Shown one piece after another: positions 17,245-28,256 of a stretch of 64,000 nt of DNA. The stretch's first letter is position 1. The number at the start of each line of letters is the position of its first letter. The notes beneath the pieces are model-generated. The model had not been told where the DNA came from. It did not search any database and saw only the letters and a list, made by a program, of their open reading frames with translations. Where the stretch lies: assembly GCF_030551755.1 (NCBI RefSeq), contig NZ_JAUPEC010000005.1, positions 124,001 to 188,000 of the forward strand. Direction: 5' to 3'. This stretch comes from Pseudocolwellia sp. AS88 (lineage in GTDB: Bacteria; Pseudomonadota; Gammaproteobacteria; Enterobacterales; Alteromonadaceae). Both the position numbers and the translations under genes were made by a program.

Positions 17245-19272
17245 TTACAGTTTAAATTCTTGTACTGATTGCTGTAACTCTTCTGCTAATCTGGCCACTT
17301 CATCTGTTGATTCAGAAGTTTGTTTAGATCCTTCAGTCGTTTGCTCAGCAATAGCAACTATAGACTCTAAATTACTACTGATTTCATGTGCAACCATACT
17401 TTGTTCTTCTGCTGCTGTAGCAATTTGAGATGAACGGTCGTAAGCTTCATGAACAGCATGAGTTATAGTATCTAATGCTTTTTCTGCTTCTTGACTTTGT
17501 TCTACACAGTTTGCTGCTTGTTCTTTACCTGTATCCATTACAGATACTGCTTTTTCTGCGCCCGTTTGTAGTGCGCTGATCATGGTTTGTATTTCTTGAG
17601 TGGATTCTTGTGTTCTGCTGGCAAGAGTACGAACTTCATCAGCAACAACGGCAAAGCCGCGCCCATGTTCACCGGCACGTGCAGCTTCAATAGCTGCATT
17701 TAGTGCTAATAAGTTAGTTTGGTCAGCAATACCTCTTATAACGTCAAGGATACCGCCAATAGAAGCACTGTCTTGTTGAAGGCGATTAATAACTTGAGAT
17801 GCATCTTCCACTTCGTTAGCCAGTAGTTGAATCGTACTACGATTACGTTCAGATATAATACGTACACGCTCTGCTTCATTGTCAGCTTGTTTGATTTCAT
17901 TTAATGCATCGTTAGCACTTGTTAGCACTGATTGAGCTGTACTACTCATTTCTGTAGTAGCAGATGCTGCTTGTTCTACTTGAGCTCTTTGCTCTTCGAT
18001 TGCGGTACTACCTTGAGAAGTAATTGCTGAGGTTTGTTCCGCTGCTGTTGCTAGCTGGATAGAGCGACTAACAATACTTTGTATCAAGCTACGTAAACTA
18101 TCGATGAGTAAATTACAGTTTTTAGATAATTGGGCAAATTCATCATGACCTGACTCATCGAGTTTTCTTGATAAGTCACCTGAAGCCACCACATTGAGCA
18201 TTTCATTTACTCGGCCAAGTGGGCGAGTAATACTAATAAGTGTTGCCCAAGCAATACCAATAGCAAATATAAGTGAAATAATCATTATTACTACCGTTTG
18301 AGTTGTACCACTTGATACCGCATCATCAACTAATTGACCTGCTTTACTTGTTGTTTCATTGGCAAGATTAACCTGTGTGACTAAAAACTCTTTAACAACC
18401 TCTATATCATTTTCAGCGGTAGCTAATTTGGATGTAGACAGTGCTAATGCGTTTAGTTGTAAAGATTTATTGTTGAAGATACCGTCGTTTACAGCAAGTA
18501 ACTCATGTAAGCTAGAGAGTGAATTTGATAATTCATCTGAGACATCTGTTAGTCCATTATTATTAAGGTCGTTAATAACATCTTTTATTGAAACATCTAT
18601 TTGGTAAAGAAGGTTTGTCATTTCGCTGGCAACAAGGTCTACGGAAATATTATCTTTTAAACCTTTATATTCAAATGCAGAACTTACAATCGCATTAAAT
18701 TGTGTCTCTATAGTTTCAGACAATCCAATGGCTCTTTGTAATTTTGTGTCAGCTAACTCATGATCTGCTAAATCTAATAATAAGGTTACCGCATCATCAG
18801 ATTTTTCTTCTAATTCATCGACTTTATCTGATAGAAGCATCGTTTGTTCAATAGATACTTTCCGGTTTGTATAAACACCGTCTACATCTTCAAGTAGAGA
18901 TTGGTATAGCTCTTCAACCTTTTGAAGATTATTTAATAGCTGCTGCTTAGAAGTAACAATTCTTTTTAAATCTGTTAACTCTGTCGAAAATGCTGCTTCT
19001 GTGCTTTTTAGTAGGGTTAATTGTTCGGCCAGTGGCTCTAAGTCTGAAAGGTAATAACCCTTTAAGGTTAGGTTGCCAATCAAAGAAAGCTTGTTTGCAA
19101 GTGTGTTACTGGCTTTTAAAGTAGGAATGGCTACTGTATTTTGCTCATTTATGGAAATTTGAATAGTATTTAAATTACTTAAAGAGAAGAGGCTGGTAGC
19201 TATTAAAAAAATAGAAATAATGGTGAAGCCACCAATTATTTTTATCGCGACTGTTAAATTCATATATTTCAC
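17245..19272 (-). CDS. Methyl-accepting chemotaxis protein
   Basis: 675 residues. TM1 is at about 8-30, followed by a large, mainly helical periplasmic region (about 31-325) with many heptad-like stretches, then TM2 about 327-348, HAMP about 350-400 ([12 protein letters not shown]) and the cytoplasmic signalling domain. The hairpin tip reads [46 protein letters not shown]. The ligand is unknown; the sensor resembles long helical-bundle domains rather than dCACHE. No C-terminal CheR-binding pentapeptide is seen (the protein ends QSVQEFKL). No che genes nearby. Confidence 0.93.
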   Translation of the reverse strand: MKYMNLTVAIKIIGGFTIISIFLIATSLFSLSNLNTIQISINEQNTVAIPTLKASNTLANKLSLIGNLTLKGYYLSDLEPLAEQLTLLKSTEAAFSTELTDLKRIVTSKQQLLNNLQKVEELYQSLLEDVDGVYTNRKVSIEQTMLLSDKVDELEEKSDDAVTLLLDLADHELADTKLQRAIGLSETIETQFNAIVSSAFEYKGLKDNISVDLVASEMTNLLYQIDVSIKDVINDLNNNGLTDVSDELSNSLSSLHELLAVNDGIFNNKSLQLNALALSTSKLATAENDIEVVKEFLVTQVNLANETTSKAGQLVDDAVSSGTTQTVVIMIISLIFAIGIAWATLISITRPLGRVNEMLNVVASGDLSRKLDESGHDEFAQLSKNCNLLIDSLRSLIQSIVSRSIQLATAAEQTSAITSQGSTAIEEQRAQVEQAASATTEMSSTAQSVLTSANDALNEIKQADNEAERVRIISERNRSTIQLLANEVEDASQVINRLQQDSASIGGILDVIRGIADQTNLLALNAAIEAARAGEHGRGFAVVADEVRTLASRTQESTQEIQTMISALQTGAEKAVSVMDTGKEQAANCVEQSQEAEKALDTITHAVHEAYDRSSQIATAAEEQSMVAHEISSNLESIVAIAEQTTEGSKQTSESTDEVARLAEELQQSVQEFKL

Positions 19273-19421
19273 CCAGTAAAGTTACATCTGACAATATTGT
19301 TATTGTTATCGACTTCATTTGTTAAAAGTTAAGTCATTTTATTAATTCTTCCCTGAACAGATATTTACTCTACCTGAACCAGTTTTGAATTCAACTCATA
19401 ACTTGAGAAACTTTAATGAAA

Positions 19422-20249
19422 TTAAGAGCTTTTGTGAACATGATGTAAATATTCTTGTGTAAATAGTTTTTTATCATGCCAGCGGAGTAAAGTTAAATGA
19501 TTTCCCCACACACAACCTGTATCCAAAGCGTAAGCATTTGGATTTGAGCAGTTTCCTAAAAGTGCAGCCCAATGGCCAAATACCCAATGTGTGTTTTGTA
19601 AATGTTCAGGGAAATTAAACCAAGGTTTTAAGTTCTTTGGGGAGTTTTTAGGTGCGTTTTTATGATCAAAATCTAAGGAGCCATCTTTGTAGCAAAAGCG
19701 CATTCGGGTCAGAGAATTTATAGTAAAACGAAATTTTTCTATATCTGTTTTAGCGTTTTCCCAGTTATTCGGTGTTTCTCCATACATAGACTCTAACCAT
19801 TTGACTCTATTTTTAGAGTTAAGGTGTTTTTGAGCTTTTTTGGCTTGTTTTAAAGCAATAGCGGGTGTCCATTGTGGAGATAAGCCTGCATGAGACATGT
19901 AAACTTCTTCGTTGGGTATTTTTTGTATCAGTGGTTGATTTGCTAACCATTCCATAATGCTCTCAACGTCCGGAGCATTAAGAATATCGGTAAGATAGTC
20001 TTTAGCTTTAACTTTTTTTAGTTTGTAGTATGTCGCTAGAAGGTGGAGATCATGATTACCTAAAACAACTTTCGCTGCAGAGCCTAACGAGATGATAAAG
20101 CGAAGAGTTTCAAGTGATTGTGTGCCACGAGCAACCATGTCACCAGCAACCCATAATTCATCTTTTTTTTTGTTAAATTTAACTTGTTCAAGTAAAAGAG
20201 ATAATTCAGAAAAGCAACCTTGAATATCTCCAACAAAATAAATCGCCAT
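19422..20249 (-). CDS. apaH: Diadenosine tetraphosphatase, symmetrical
   Basis: 275 residues. The metallophosphatase motifs are MAIYFVGDIQGCF, WVAGDMVARG and VLGNHDLHLL, with a late GHWAAL. It hydrolyses Ap4A to two ADP and also decaps Np4-capped RNAs. Last gene of the lptD operon, two bases after apaG. VARG replaces the commoner VNRG in the second motif, a mild variation. Confidence 0.96.
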   Translation of the reverse strand: MAIYFVGDIQGCFSELSLLLEQVKFNKKKDELWVAGDMVARGTQSLETLRFIISLGSAAKVVLGNHDLHLLATYYKLKKVKAKDYLTDILNAPDVESIMEWLANQPLIQKIPNEEVYMSHAGLSPQWTPAIALKQAKKAQKHLNSKNRVKWLESMYGETPNNWENAKTDIEKFRFTINSLTRMRFCYKDGSLDFDHKNAPKNSPKNLKPWFNFPEHLQNTHWVFGHWAALLGNCSNPNAYALDTGCVWGNHLTLLRWHDKKLFTQEYLHHVHKSS

Positions 20250-20251
20250 GA

Positions 20252-20635
20252 TTAATGAATGATATTAGGTAGTGCTAATTGAAATACAGGAATATCAATA
20301 ATGCTTGTTTCTTGATTATCATCAATAACTTGATAGTAGCCTTGCATAGTGCCTAATGGCGTTTTTAATAAACAGCCACTGGTGTAGGTATAACTAGTGC
20401 CTGGAATAATATGAGGTTGTTCTCCAACAATTCCACTACCTTCAACTATTGTTGTTTCACCATCTGCATCGGTAATTAACCAATAACGACTCATTACCTG
20501 AAAAGCTTTATCGGTGTTGTTCGTTATAGTGATGGTATAACTAAATACAAACTGAGAATCACTCGAACTTGATTGCTCAGGAATAAATTGGGTTTGTACT
20601 GATACAGTTTCTAAGGCAGTATTTTCTTGGGTCAT
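20252..20635 (-). CDS. apaG: ApaG protein
   Basis: 127 residues, typical length. It has the ApaG/DUF525 beta-sandwich with VFSYTITITNNTDKAFQVMSRYWLITDADG, GEQPHIIPGTSYTYTSGCLLKTPLGTMQGYYQVID. A pyrophosphate-binding FN3-like fold of unsettled role, consistently coupled to apaH. It lies between rsmA (3 bases) and apaH (2 bases), so translation is tightly coupled. Confidence 0.96.
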   Translation of the reverse strand: MTQENTALETVSVQTQFIPEQSSSSDSQFVFSYTITITNNTDKAFQVMSRYWLITDADGETTIVEGSGIVGEQPHIIPGTSYTYTSGCLLKTPLGTMQGYYQVIDDNQETSIIDIPVFQLALPNIIH

Positions 20636-20638
20636 AGG

Positions 20639-21454
20639 TTATTTATTTTCTACAGGGTTATCGGAAAGGTAATTCGCTATTCTAATAAAATCATCTACCG
20701 CTAAATTTTCAGGACGTAAGGTTGGATCAACATTTAAGTCTTGTAAAATTTCATGAGATATCAATTTTTTAAAGCTATTTCTGATGGTTTTTCTGCGCTG
20801 ATTAAATGCACTTAAACAAACAGTGTTAAGCATTTTAATATCTTTAACTGGATTTTTAATATTTGTATGAGGAATTAATCTGACGATAGCTGAATCAACT
20901 TTAGGTGCAGGTGTGAAATGCTCTGGACCTATTTCCATTACTGGAATAACTTGACATTGGTATTGTGTCATTATTGATAATCGGCCAAAAGATTTACTGT
21001 TCTCGCCAGATGCCATGCGCTCTACCACTTCTTTTTGAAGCATAAAGTGCATGTCTTTTACATTTTCTTTAAAGCTTAATAAATGAAAAATAAGCGGTGT
21101 AGAAATGTTATACGGTAAATTACCGAATATTCTCAAAGGTTGATCATCTTTAACCAAGCTAGCAAAGTCAAATTTAAGGGCGTCAGCTTCATAAATAGTT
21201 AATTTAGGAGCTAAGAAAGGGTGATGTCTTAAACGATGAGCTAAGTCTCTATCTAATTCAACTACTGATAAGTTACCAGCACGCTCAACTACAGGTTCTG
21301 TTAGTGCGCCTAAACCTGGTCCTATTTCTACTAAGTTTTCATTAGGTTCTGGGTTAATAGCATCAACAATTTTTTCAATAACCATTTCGTTATTAAGAAA
21401 GTTTTGACCGAACCTTTTTTTTGCTTGATGGCCTAAATGTGTACTTGAATTCAT
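20639..21454 (-). CDS. rsmA: 16S rRNA (A1518/A1519-N6)-dimethyltransferase
   Basis: 271 residues. [19 protein letters not shown] is the N-terminal signature, [15 protein letters not shown] the SAM-binding motif I, and [17 protein letters not shown] the N-L-P-Y catalytic motif IV. It dimethylates two adenines in helix 45 late in 30S assembly; loss gives kasugamycin resistance. Its ATG shares a base with the pdxA stop (TAATG), giving translational coupling. Confidence 0.97.
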   Translation of the reverse strand: MNSSTHLGHQAKKRFGQNFLNNEMVIEKIVDAINPEPNENLVEIGPGLGALTEPVVERAGNLSVVELDRDLAHRLRHHPFLAPKLTIYEADALKFDFASLVKDDQPLRIFGNLPYNISTPLIFHLLSFKENVKDMHFMLQKEVVERMASGENSKSFGRLSIMTQYQCQVIPVMEIGPEHFTPAPKVDSAIVRLIPHTNIKNPVKDIKMLNTVCLSAFNQRRKTIRNSFKKLISHEILQDLNVDPTLRPENLAVDDFIRIANYLSDNPVENK

Positions 21455-22434
21455 TATTGATTATTCACTAATTCGATGGCTGTTTTTAATGCTTCTATCA
21501 TACTGCCGGCATCAGCAATATTCTTACCTGCTAAATCGGTAGCAGTTCCATGATCAACTGATGTTCTAATAAAAGGTAAGCCTAAAGTAATATTTACTGA
21601 AGAGCCAAAGCCTTTGTACTTTAGAACAGGCAAGCCTTGATCGTGATACATAGTTAATATTGCATCAGCTTCTTTGAGATACTTTTCTTGGAAAATAGTA
21701 TCAGCAGGTAAAGGACCTATTAAATTCATACCTTCGGCTCTCAGAGCATCTAAGGTTGGGTTCATTACTTCAATTTCTTCACGACCTAAATGCCCACCTT
21801 CACCTGCATGAGGATTAATACCACACACATAAATCGTAGGGTTTTCAATGCCAAACTTATTCACTAAATCTTTGTGTAAAATAGAGGTAACATGATGAAG
21901 TCTGTCTGGTGTTATCGCTTTTGATACATAAGCTAACGGAATATGCGTAGTAACAAGAGCTACACGTAAACCTTCCGTCGCTAACATCATTACAACATCA
22001 GAACAGTTTGCTTGATGCGCAAAGTATTCTGTATGGCCACTGAAGGCAATACCAGATTGATTTATTAGACCTTTGTGAACGGGACCTGTAACAACAGCAT
22101 CAAATTCACCTTGCATATTTTTTTCACAAGCGACTCTTAATGTTTCAACAACATAAGCGCCATTAGCAGGATTTAATTCACCAGGAACACATGACTCTGC
22201 AAGTTCTACAGGTAAAATTGATAACGTACCTGGTTGTGAAAGTTGTGCTGGTAACTCAGGGTTATAAGGTATCAGAGTTAGAGGTAGATTTAACAACTTA
22301 GCTCTTTCTTTTAGTAGCTCTGGCGAGGCAACAACAATGAGTTGTGCTGGCCAAGACTTTTGAGCCATAGCTATGACTAAATCTGGGCCAATACCTGCTG
22401 GTTCACCTGGAGTTATCGCAATCCGACTTATCAT
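21454..22434 (-). CDS. pdxA: 4-hydroxythreonine-4-phosphate dehydrogenase
   Basis: 326 residues. [14 protein letters not shown] at the start, [14 protein letters not shown], the metal-ligand His in HTEYFAHQA, and [15 protein letters not shown] are all PdxA signatures. It oxidises 4-phosphohydroxy-L-threonine in pyridoxal-phosphate synthesis and works with PdxJ, also encoded here at 58.9 kb. TAATG overlaps link it to both surA and rsmA. Confidence 0.97.
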   Translation of the reverse strand: MISRIAITPGEPAGIGPDLVIAMAQKSWPAQLIVVASPELLKERAKLLNLPLTLIPYNPELPAQLSQPGTLSILPVELAESCVPGELNPANGAYVVETLRVACEKNMQGEFDAVVTGPVHKGLINQSGIAFSGHTEYFAHQANCSDVVMMLATEGLRVALVTTHIPLAYVSKAITPDRLHHVTSILHKDLVNKFGIENPTIYVCGINPHAGEGGHLGREEIEVMNPTLDALRAEGMNLIGPLPADTIFQEKYLKEADAILTMYHDQGLPVLKYKGFGSSVNITLGLPFIRTSVDHGTATDLAGKNIADAGSMIEALKTAIELVNNQ

Positions 22435-23732
22435 TAACGCGTTCCACCATCAATCACTTCGATGTAAGCTTCTTCACGTGTTTCTTTTATCCAACGAGCG
22501 CTTTCCATACCAAATTTTCTGTTATAAATAATGTTTTGTGCTTTAATCGCATTCATTTGGTCTGTTGTATCTTGCATTCTTCTACCTGTTAATTGCGTAA
22601 TGTGCCAACCGAATGAAGAACGGAAAGGTTTGCTGTATTCATCTATTTTTAATCCAGCTAATGCTGCACTAAAAGCAGGGTCATAGTTTTTAGGATCTGA
22701 CCAGCCTAGATCGCCGCCACGAACAGATGTTGGACCTTCTGAAAATTCTTTTGCTAGTTCTGCAAAGTCAGCTTCACCTGCAGCTATTTGATCTAAGAAG
22801 CCTTGTAATGTTGCTTCTGCTTTTGCTTCACTCATGATAACTGATGGCTTGATTAAAATGTGTCTTGATTTAACTTCTTCAATTTCAACGGTTTCTCTAC
22901 CACGAATATCGAGTATTTTTACAATACTAAAACCTAAACCAGTACGAATTGGACCAACAACTGTACCTTTTTCTTTACCGTCAACTAATTCAGAAAACAG
23001 TGTTGGCATCTCGTTAATACTTTTCCAGCCCATGTCACCACCATCTAGCGCTGTTTCGTCACCTGATGATGCAATCGCAATCTTAGTAAAGTCGCTGCCG
23101 TCATTAAGTAATTCGATAACTTTTTGCGCTCGTTCTTTTTCTGCAACAATTTGCTCCTGATTTGGTTCGCCAGGGAAAGCAATGAGTATATGACCAAGGT
23201 GATATTCAATATTATCGTTAGTTTGCTCTTTCATTAGCTCAAGAAGGTTATTTACTTCTTGCGGAGAAACATAAATACGTCTACCTACACTAGCGCGTTT
23301 AACTTCGTTGGTGATGATTTCGTTTCTTACATTCTCACGATAAGTATCATAGTCTGTGCCGCTAGCGATAATTGTTTGGCGGAACTGCTCTAAACTTAGT
23401 TGGTTTTCTCTGGCGATGTTTGAGATGGTTTGATCAAGTTGAGCATCGCTGATTTGAACACCCATACGTTCGCCAATTTGAAGAAGCAGTTCAGTTGTTA
23501 TTAGTTTGTCTATAACTTGGGTACGTAAAGCTTTATCTGAAGGTAAACTTTGATTATTTAATTCAGATTGTTGTTTGATATCCTTAATTAAAGCCGTTAC
23601 TTCAGACTTTAAAACAACGCCTGTATTTACGATAGCTGCAACACGGTCAAGTTCAACTTCTTTAGCGTTAGCTTGGAATGTTGTTAATAGGCATGTTGTT
23701 ATAAAGGTTAATGCTGATAAAGTATTTTTCAT
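22434..23732 (-). CDS. surA: Periplasmic peptidyl-prolyl isomerase / outer-membrane protein chaperone
   Basis: 432 residues. A signal peptide (about 1-23, ending QANA) is followed by the SurA N-domain ([39 protein letters not shown]). Two parvulin domains lie at about 170-275 ([23 protein letters not shown]) and 285-390 ([26 protein letters not shown]), then a C-terminal helix and strand. It escorts unfolded porins and LptD to the BAM complex. Directly downstream of its client gene lptD, as in E. coli. Confidence 0.97.
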   Translation of the reverse strand: MKNTLSALTFITTCLLTTFQANAKEVELDRVAAIVNTGVVLKSEVTALIKDIKQQSELNNQSLPSDKALRTQVIDKLITTELLLQIGERMGVQISDAQLDQTISNIARENQLSLEQFRQTIIASGTDYDTYRENVRNEIITNEVKRASVGRRIYVSPQEVNNLLELMKEQTNDNIEYHLGHILIAFPGEPNQEQIVAEKERAQKVIELLNDGSDFTKIAIASSGDETALDGGDMGWKSINEMPTLFSELVDGKEKGTVVGPIRTGLGFSIVKILDIRGRETVEIEEVKSRHILIKPSVIMSEAKAEATLQGFLDQIAAGEADFAELAKEFSEGPTSVRGGDLGWSDPKNYDPAFSAALAGLKIDEYSKPFRSSFGWHITQLTGRRMQDTTDQMNAIKAQNIIYNRKFGMESARWIKETREEAYIEVIDGGTR

Positions 23733-23748
23733 ATTCAGTTAAATTCTT

Positions 23749-26034
23749 TTAATTATTGAGAAAGTAAGGGCGCTTATAGCCAAATATACTTGAGTTAAAC
23801 ATGTCTGATATAGAATCTGATGTTTGTGAACTATTCACACCATTATATACAAATTTAAGTTTAAATCCGCTATCAAATTCATCGCGACTATCAATGTCAG
23901 TTAAATTGCTTTGCGTTTCATCAATCGTTGAATTGATGGCTCGGTGAAAAGATAATCGAATCCCCCAACAACAACTACTGTACTGTACACCCAAATAACT
24001 TTCTAAACTTCTTTTGTTTTGAAGGTCTTGTGTTACTTGGCCAACAATCTGCCAATTTGGGTCTATATTTACATTACTTAATAGTGATAATTGCTCAAGT
24101 CTGTTACCTGAGACATTACGAGTATAACGATGGTTCAATTGAATTGTTTGATTTTTACTAAATTGATAATCAATTTTGCTTTGGCTCTTGTTGGTTTTAT
24201 TACTTTTGGTGTTGTATTGAATGTCACCAGTAAACTCCCAGTTATCATTTATTTTTGCGTAAACCTCTGTAGCTAAGGCCGATTCACTCACTTCAATGTT
24301 AGCGTCTGGATCATTACTTAGTAATGTATCATCCGTATTTATGAAAACAATTCGTCCTAAACTCAACCTTAGTCGTTCTTGACTTTGAGGATCTAAAATA
24401 CGAGTCGTTAACCCCCAAGAATATTGGTTTGCTTCAGCTATTCTGTCTAAACCACTAAATCGTCTGTCTCTAAATAAGCCGTCGAAGTCGTCTTGTAATG
24501 AGGTGGTATCATATAAACCTATCGCATTTTGATCTTTGTTTGGAATATATAAATATTGTAATTGCGGTTCTAAAGTTTGAGTATAATTTTTATCGTCAAA
24601 AGTAAGCGTTTTATCAAAGTTCATTCCACCGTGGATCCTTACCTTAGGTAATGTACGGCTTACTTTCTCTTCGAGTAAACTTGTGGCAGCAATATTATCT
24701 TGTCGATAGGTCGTTTGTAGTATTTTAACTTCAGAATTAAGGAACCAAGCAGGACGCGTTATAGGTAAAGTAATACCGGCTTCAACGTGATAGCGTTCGG
24801 CTGTAGGTAAATCAGTTTCTTCTGTAATAAAACGTGTCATTTCAGAATAAATGTTAAATACCGCATTAGCAAAAGGTAATGCCTGACTTTTACTCAGTTC
24901 TATATGAGGCTCTGTTTGATAACTTGGCGTATGATTACCTAAGATCTCAAAATCTTGTAGTTTAACTGTCGCACTCCATGAATCGCCGAAATAAGATAAT
25001 TCTCCTATTTGGTAAAGGTATGCGTCGTTAGAATTATATTGCTCGCTGTCTAAATCGATTAAATAGTTATCATCACTAATGGTTGTATAGTCTATATAAG
25101 CGCGGAAACGATCCGAAAATGTCCCTACATGCTGTAAACGAGCTAAATAACGCGGATCTTCATTTTGAGTTAATTTAATATCTCTATTAAGATATTCAAC
25201 ATCGATAACCCCTGATTGGTGACCCATTAAGTATCTGAATTCAGTATTTAATTGAGTACCACGCTCAGACATATAACGTGGGGTGATAGTGGCATCAAAA
25301 TTCTCGGCTATATTCCAGTAATAAGGAACACTCACTTCAAAACCAGAATTACTCGAGGTTTTTATATTTGGATATAAAATACCAGAATGACGTTCGTCAC
25401 CAATCGGCATTGTAAAGTAAGGGATATAGAAAACAGGAATATCAAATACTTCAAACTTTGCGTTGTAAGCCTCAAGTTGTTTATCTGCTGTATTTATCGT
25501 TATTTCACTAGCATTAATTCGCCAATCGGGCGTTTCACCAAAACAGGTGGTAAAAGATGAGTCAACTAAGGTTAAAACACCTTCTTGATTAACTGAAATT
25601 GTTTTAGCCGAACCGTGTCCAGCATTTGTAGTTAATTGATATGATGTATCGCTTAATGTCGTTCCACCTGCAGCTTTACTCGCATTAAGTTGTGAAGCAA
25701 AAACATCTATACCTGTATTTTGAAAGTGAATATTACCTTCAGCATTAATTAGTAAATTTTGTCTGTTTAGCTCAATCTGATCCGCAATTATAGCTTCGGT
25801 CGGAGTAACTAAAGTTACACCACCAGTAAATTTGGCAAATTGATTTTTTTCGATTTGAGTGTATTTAGATGTAATAGTTATTGCTTGGCTATCAGTGTTG
25901 ATATCTTGATACGATAACTTGTCAAAGCTAGGAATAGGACATTGGATAACTGGATTGTAATCATCACTAGCAAAAGCAGAGTAAGTGCTAAATAAACCTA
26001 AAAAAAGCAATGTAGTAGTTTGGGGGAAAGACAT
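23749..26034 (-). CDS. lptD: LPS-assembly outer-membrane protein
   Basis: 761 residues. A signal peptide (about 1-22) precedes an OstA beta-jellyroll (about 50-190: FTGGVTLVTPTEAIIADQIELNR) and a C-terminal barrel. The disulphide cysteines are present: Cys32 in VIQCPIP, one in FTTCFGETPDWR and the adjacent pair in YSSCCWGIRLSF. These match the E. coli arrangement of two long-range bonds. With LptE it inserts LPS in the outer leaflet. First gene of the operon lptD-surA-pdxA-rsmA-apaG-apaH, divergent from amgK. I found no convincing sigma-E promoter upstream. Confidence 0.96.
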   Translation of the reverse strand: MSFPQTTTLLFLGLFSTYSAFASDDYNPVIQCPIPSFDKLSYQDINTDSQAITITSKYTQIEKNQFAKFTGGVTLVTPTEAIIADQIELNRQNLLINAEGNIHFQNTGIDVFASQLNASKAAGGTTLSDTSYQLTTNAGHGSAKTISVNQEGVLTLVDSSFTTCFGETPDWRINASEITINTADKQLEAYNAKFEVFDIPVFYIPYFTMPIGDERHSGILYPNIKTSSNSGFEVSVPYYWNIAENFDATITPRYMSERGTQLNTEFRYLMGHQSGVIDVEYLNRDIKLTQNEDPRYLARLQHVGTFSDRFRAYIDYTTISDDNYLIDLDSEQYNSNDAYLYQIGELSYFGDSWSATVKLQDFEILGNHTPSYQTEPHIELSKSQALPFANAVFNIYSEMTRFITEETDLPTAERYHVEAGITLPITRPAWFLNSEVKILQTTYRQDNIAATSLLEEKVSRTLPKVRIHGGMNFDKTLTFDDKNYTQTLEPQLQYLYIPNKDQNAIGLYDTTSLQDDFDGLFRDRRFSGLDRIAEANQYSWGLTTRILDPQSQERLRLSLGRIVFINTDDTLLSNDPDANIEVSESALATEVYAKINDNWEFTGDIQYNTKSNKTNKSQSKIDYQFSKNQTIQLNHRYTRNVSGNRLEQLSLLSNVNIDPNWQIVGQVTQDLQNKRSLESYLGVQYSSCCWGIRLSFHRAINSTIDETQSNLTDIDSRDEFDSGFKLKFVYNGVNSSQTSDSISDMFNSSIFGYKRPYFLNN

Positions 26035-26387
26035 TTATATTCCGAAAATTAGCTTTTAATTATAATTTATAGAGGAGAAATTTAATTTTCGCGTATTTTA
26101 ACGTTAAATTTCACAATAATATAGTTATTATGATTTTCATATTAAAAAGATATGAAAATCATGTGATTTTTAAGCCTAACTGTCAAACTCCTGAAGGTAT
26201 ATTTAAAAGAGAAAGTAGATAATTTAACCCTTAAATAATTAAAGCATAATATTAGAGAAATAATTTATAAGAAGTTAATGATATTAATATTATTTTACTC
26301 TTTATCGAGAATAAAAGGCTTTGTATTGCTTATGTTATGGCTGAAATTTACATATAATGATTAAAACATTATTTAAAGGGTTAACTA
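26035..26387. other. Divergent promoter region of lptD and amgK
   Basis: 353 very AT-rich bases that must hold both promoters. The only clear structure is a 13-base-pair perfect inverted repeat, ATGATTTTCATAT (26130-26142) with ATATGAAAATCAT (26150-26162), loop TAAAAAG. No T-run follows, so it could be a regulator site or an RNA stem in the lptD leader. Confidence 0.5.
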
Positions 26388-27446
26388 TTGAATCAGTCTC
26401 GTTTATCAATACTTGAAGAATGGCTATGTAACTATTTTAAGCTCGATTCAATCTCCCTTAATCCTTTAACTGGTGATGCTGGCTTTAGAAAATATTATCG
26501 TTTCAGTATAACTGAACAATCTTATATTGCCGTTGATGCCATTCCTGACAAGTCTAACAATTTAGCTTTTGTTGAAATTCAACAAGTGTTACAGCTGCAA
26601 AATATTAATGTACCTAATATTATTACCTATGACTTATCACAAGGCTTTTTGTGTTTAAGTGACTTTGGAGACGCGCTGTTTAGCGATTTATTAACGTTAG
26701 ATAACTTTCAAGCTTCATATAAAGAAGCAATAAAGTTATTACCATTAATTGCAGAAACTCCTTTACCTGAAAACTTCAAACTACCAAGCTATGATGCTGA
26801 TTTTGTAAACTTAGAATGTAATATTTTTACGGAGTGGTTATTAGGTGCTCATTTAAATATTAAACTTAGTGAACAAGAAAAATCTCAGTTACAAGGTTGT
26901 TTTGCTGTGCTTGTCGATAATGCTTTAGACCAACCACAAGTCGTTATGCATCGAGATTATCATAGCCGAAATCTTATGATACTTAAGTCAGATGAAATCA
27001 CTGAAAGGTCAGAGACTATTCAATTAGGTGTTATCGATTTTCAAGATGCTGTTATCGGGCCTATAACTTACGATATTGTCTCATTGTTAAGAGACTGCTA
27101 TGTAAAATGGCCTAATGATAGGGTTATTGAACTATTTCAGTATTTTTGTGAGTTAGTTGATGCTCAAAATAAATATCCGGATATAAGCCAAGCTCAATGG
27201 CAACGTTGGTTTGATTTAATGGGGATGCAACGTCACGTCAAAGCCAGTGGTATTTTTGCTCGTTTATATCATCGTGATGATAAAACAGGTTACTTAAAAG
27301 ATATCCCTTTAACCTTATCGTATCTTGTTGATATTGGTGCCAAGTACCCTGAGTTAAGATTTTTACACGATCTTGTATTACATCAAGTTATCCCTGCACT
27401 TGCTGCTAAAGAAGCAAACCAAGTTATTCTTGAAGGGAGTAAATAA
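26388..27446 (+). CDS. amgK: N-acetylmuramate / N-acetylglucosamine anomeric kinase
   Basis: 352 residues from a TTG start, supported by AAAGGG seven bases upstream. It is an aminoglycoside-phosphotransferase-fold kinase: LTGDAGFRKYYRF nucleotide loop, catalytic VVMHRDYHSRNLMIL and metal-binding GVIDFQDAVIGPITYD. AmgK phosphorylates MurNAc at C1, feeding MurU and bypassing de novo UDP-MurNAc synthesis and hence fosfomycin action. Its stop overlaps the murU start (TAATG). The amgK-murU pair next to lptD is also known in Pseudomonas; E. coli lacks it. Confidence 0.92.
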   Translation: MNQSRLSILEEWLCNYFKLDSISLNPLTGDAGFRKYYRFSITEQSYIAVDAIPDKSNNLAFVEIQQVLQLQNINVPNIITYDLSQGFLCLSDFGDALFSDLLTLDNFQASYKEAIKLLPLIAETPLPENFKLPSYDADFVNLECNIFTEWLLGAHLNIKLSEQEKSQLQGCFAVLVDNALDQPQVVMHRDYHSRNLMILKSDEITERSETIQLGVIDFQDAVIGPITYDIVSLLRDCYVKWPNDRVIELFQYFCELVDAQNKYPDISQAQWQRWFDLMGMQRHVKASGIFARLYHRDDKTGYLKDIPLTLSYLVDIGAKYPELRFLHDLVLHQVIPALAAKEANQVILEGSK

Positions 27447-28204
27447 TGAAAGCTATGATATTAGCAGCTGGTCGTGGTGAAAGAATGCGTCCATTAACTG
27501 ATAGTTTGCCAAAACCTATGTTAAAAGTGGCAGGCATTCCATTAATTGAACACCATATTATTAAGTTAGCTAAAGCTGGTATTACAGATATTGTTATTAA
27601 TCATGCTTGGTTAGGCGATAAAATTGAGAGTTATTTAAAAGATGGCAGCCAATGGGGCGTTTCAATTCAATATAGCCGAGAAACTGAAGGTGGTTTAGAA
27701 ACCGCTGGCGGTATTATTAAAGCTTTACCTTTGTTGATGGAAAATACTGATGATACAGCACCCTTTTTAGTTGTGAATGGCGATGTATACACGGACTTTG
27801 ACTTTGCCGATATAACACCACTTGCTTCTGGTTACTTAGCTAATATTTGGCTTGTGAAAAACCCTGAGCATAATACTAAAGGTGACTTTTTATTAGCAGA
27901 TGAAAAGCATATAAGTACAAATGATACCAAGGTTAGCAAAAGTCATTGCCAGCAAAATGTCCAAAATTTAACTTCGGTAAGTACCTGTGGGGCAGCTATT
28001 TCATCTTTTACCTTTAGCGGTATTGGCTTATATAAGCCTGAATTTTTTATTCCTCATAAAAATGAAAATATCTTGCCATTAGGTCCTTTACTTAGATCTG
28101 CAGCTGATAATGAACAACTTTCTGGTAAACTACTTACATGTAAATGGACTGATGTAGGCACACCAGAGCGTTTAAATGAGCTTAATCAAATGGTTTCATT
28201 GTAA
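27446..28204 (+). CDS. murU: N-acetylmuramate-1-phosphate uridylyltransferase
   Basis: 252 residues. MKAMILAAGRGERMRPLTDSLPKPMLKVAGIPLIEHHI is the nucleotidyltransferase signature with the G-x-G-x-R-M-x-P loop and the KP lysine. VVNGDVYTDFDF is the metal-binding Asp. It makes UDP-MurNAc from MurNAc-1-P. The protein is roughly 25-30 residues longer than Pseudomonas MurU as I remember it; the extra segment is around residues 152-182 (EKHISTNDTKVSKSH and on), hydrophilic and probably a surface loop. Couples to amgK. Confidence 0.9.
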   Translation: MKAMILAAGRGERMRPLTDSLPKPMLKVAGIPLIEHHIIKLAKAGITDIVINHAWLGDKIESYLKDGSQWGVSIQYSRETEGGLETAGGIIKALPLLMENTDDTAPFLVVNGDVYTDFDFADITPLASGYLANIWLVKNPEHNTKGDFLLADEKHISTNDTKVSKSHCQQNVQNLTSVSTCGAAISSFTFSGIGLYKPEFFIPHKNENILPLGPLLRSAADNEQLSGKLLTCKWTDVGTPERLNELNQMVSL

Positions 28205-28256
28205 TTAGCTGATGATCAATCAAACAAGTTATTAAATATAAGAGTGTAAATATCAA

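Noticed and set aside
26035-26387. Sigma-E promoter for lptD
   Set aside because: Searched for a GGAACTT-like -35 on the minus strand; none with a proper -10 was found.
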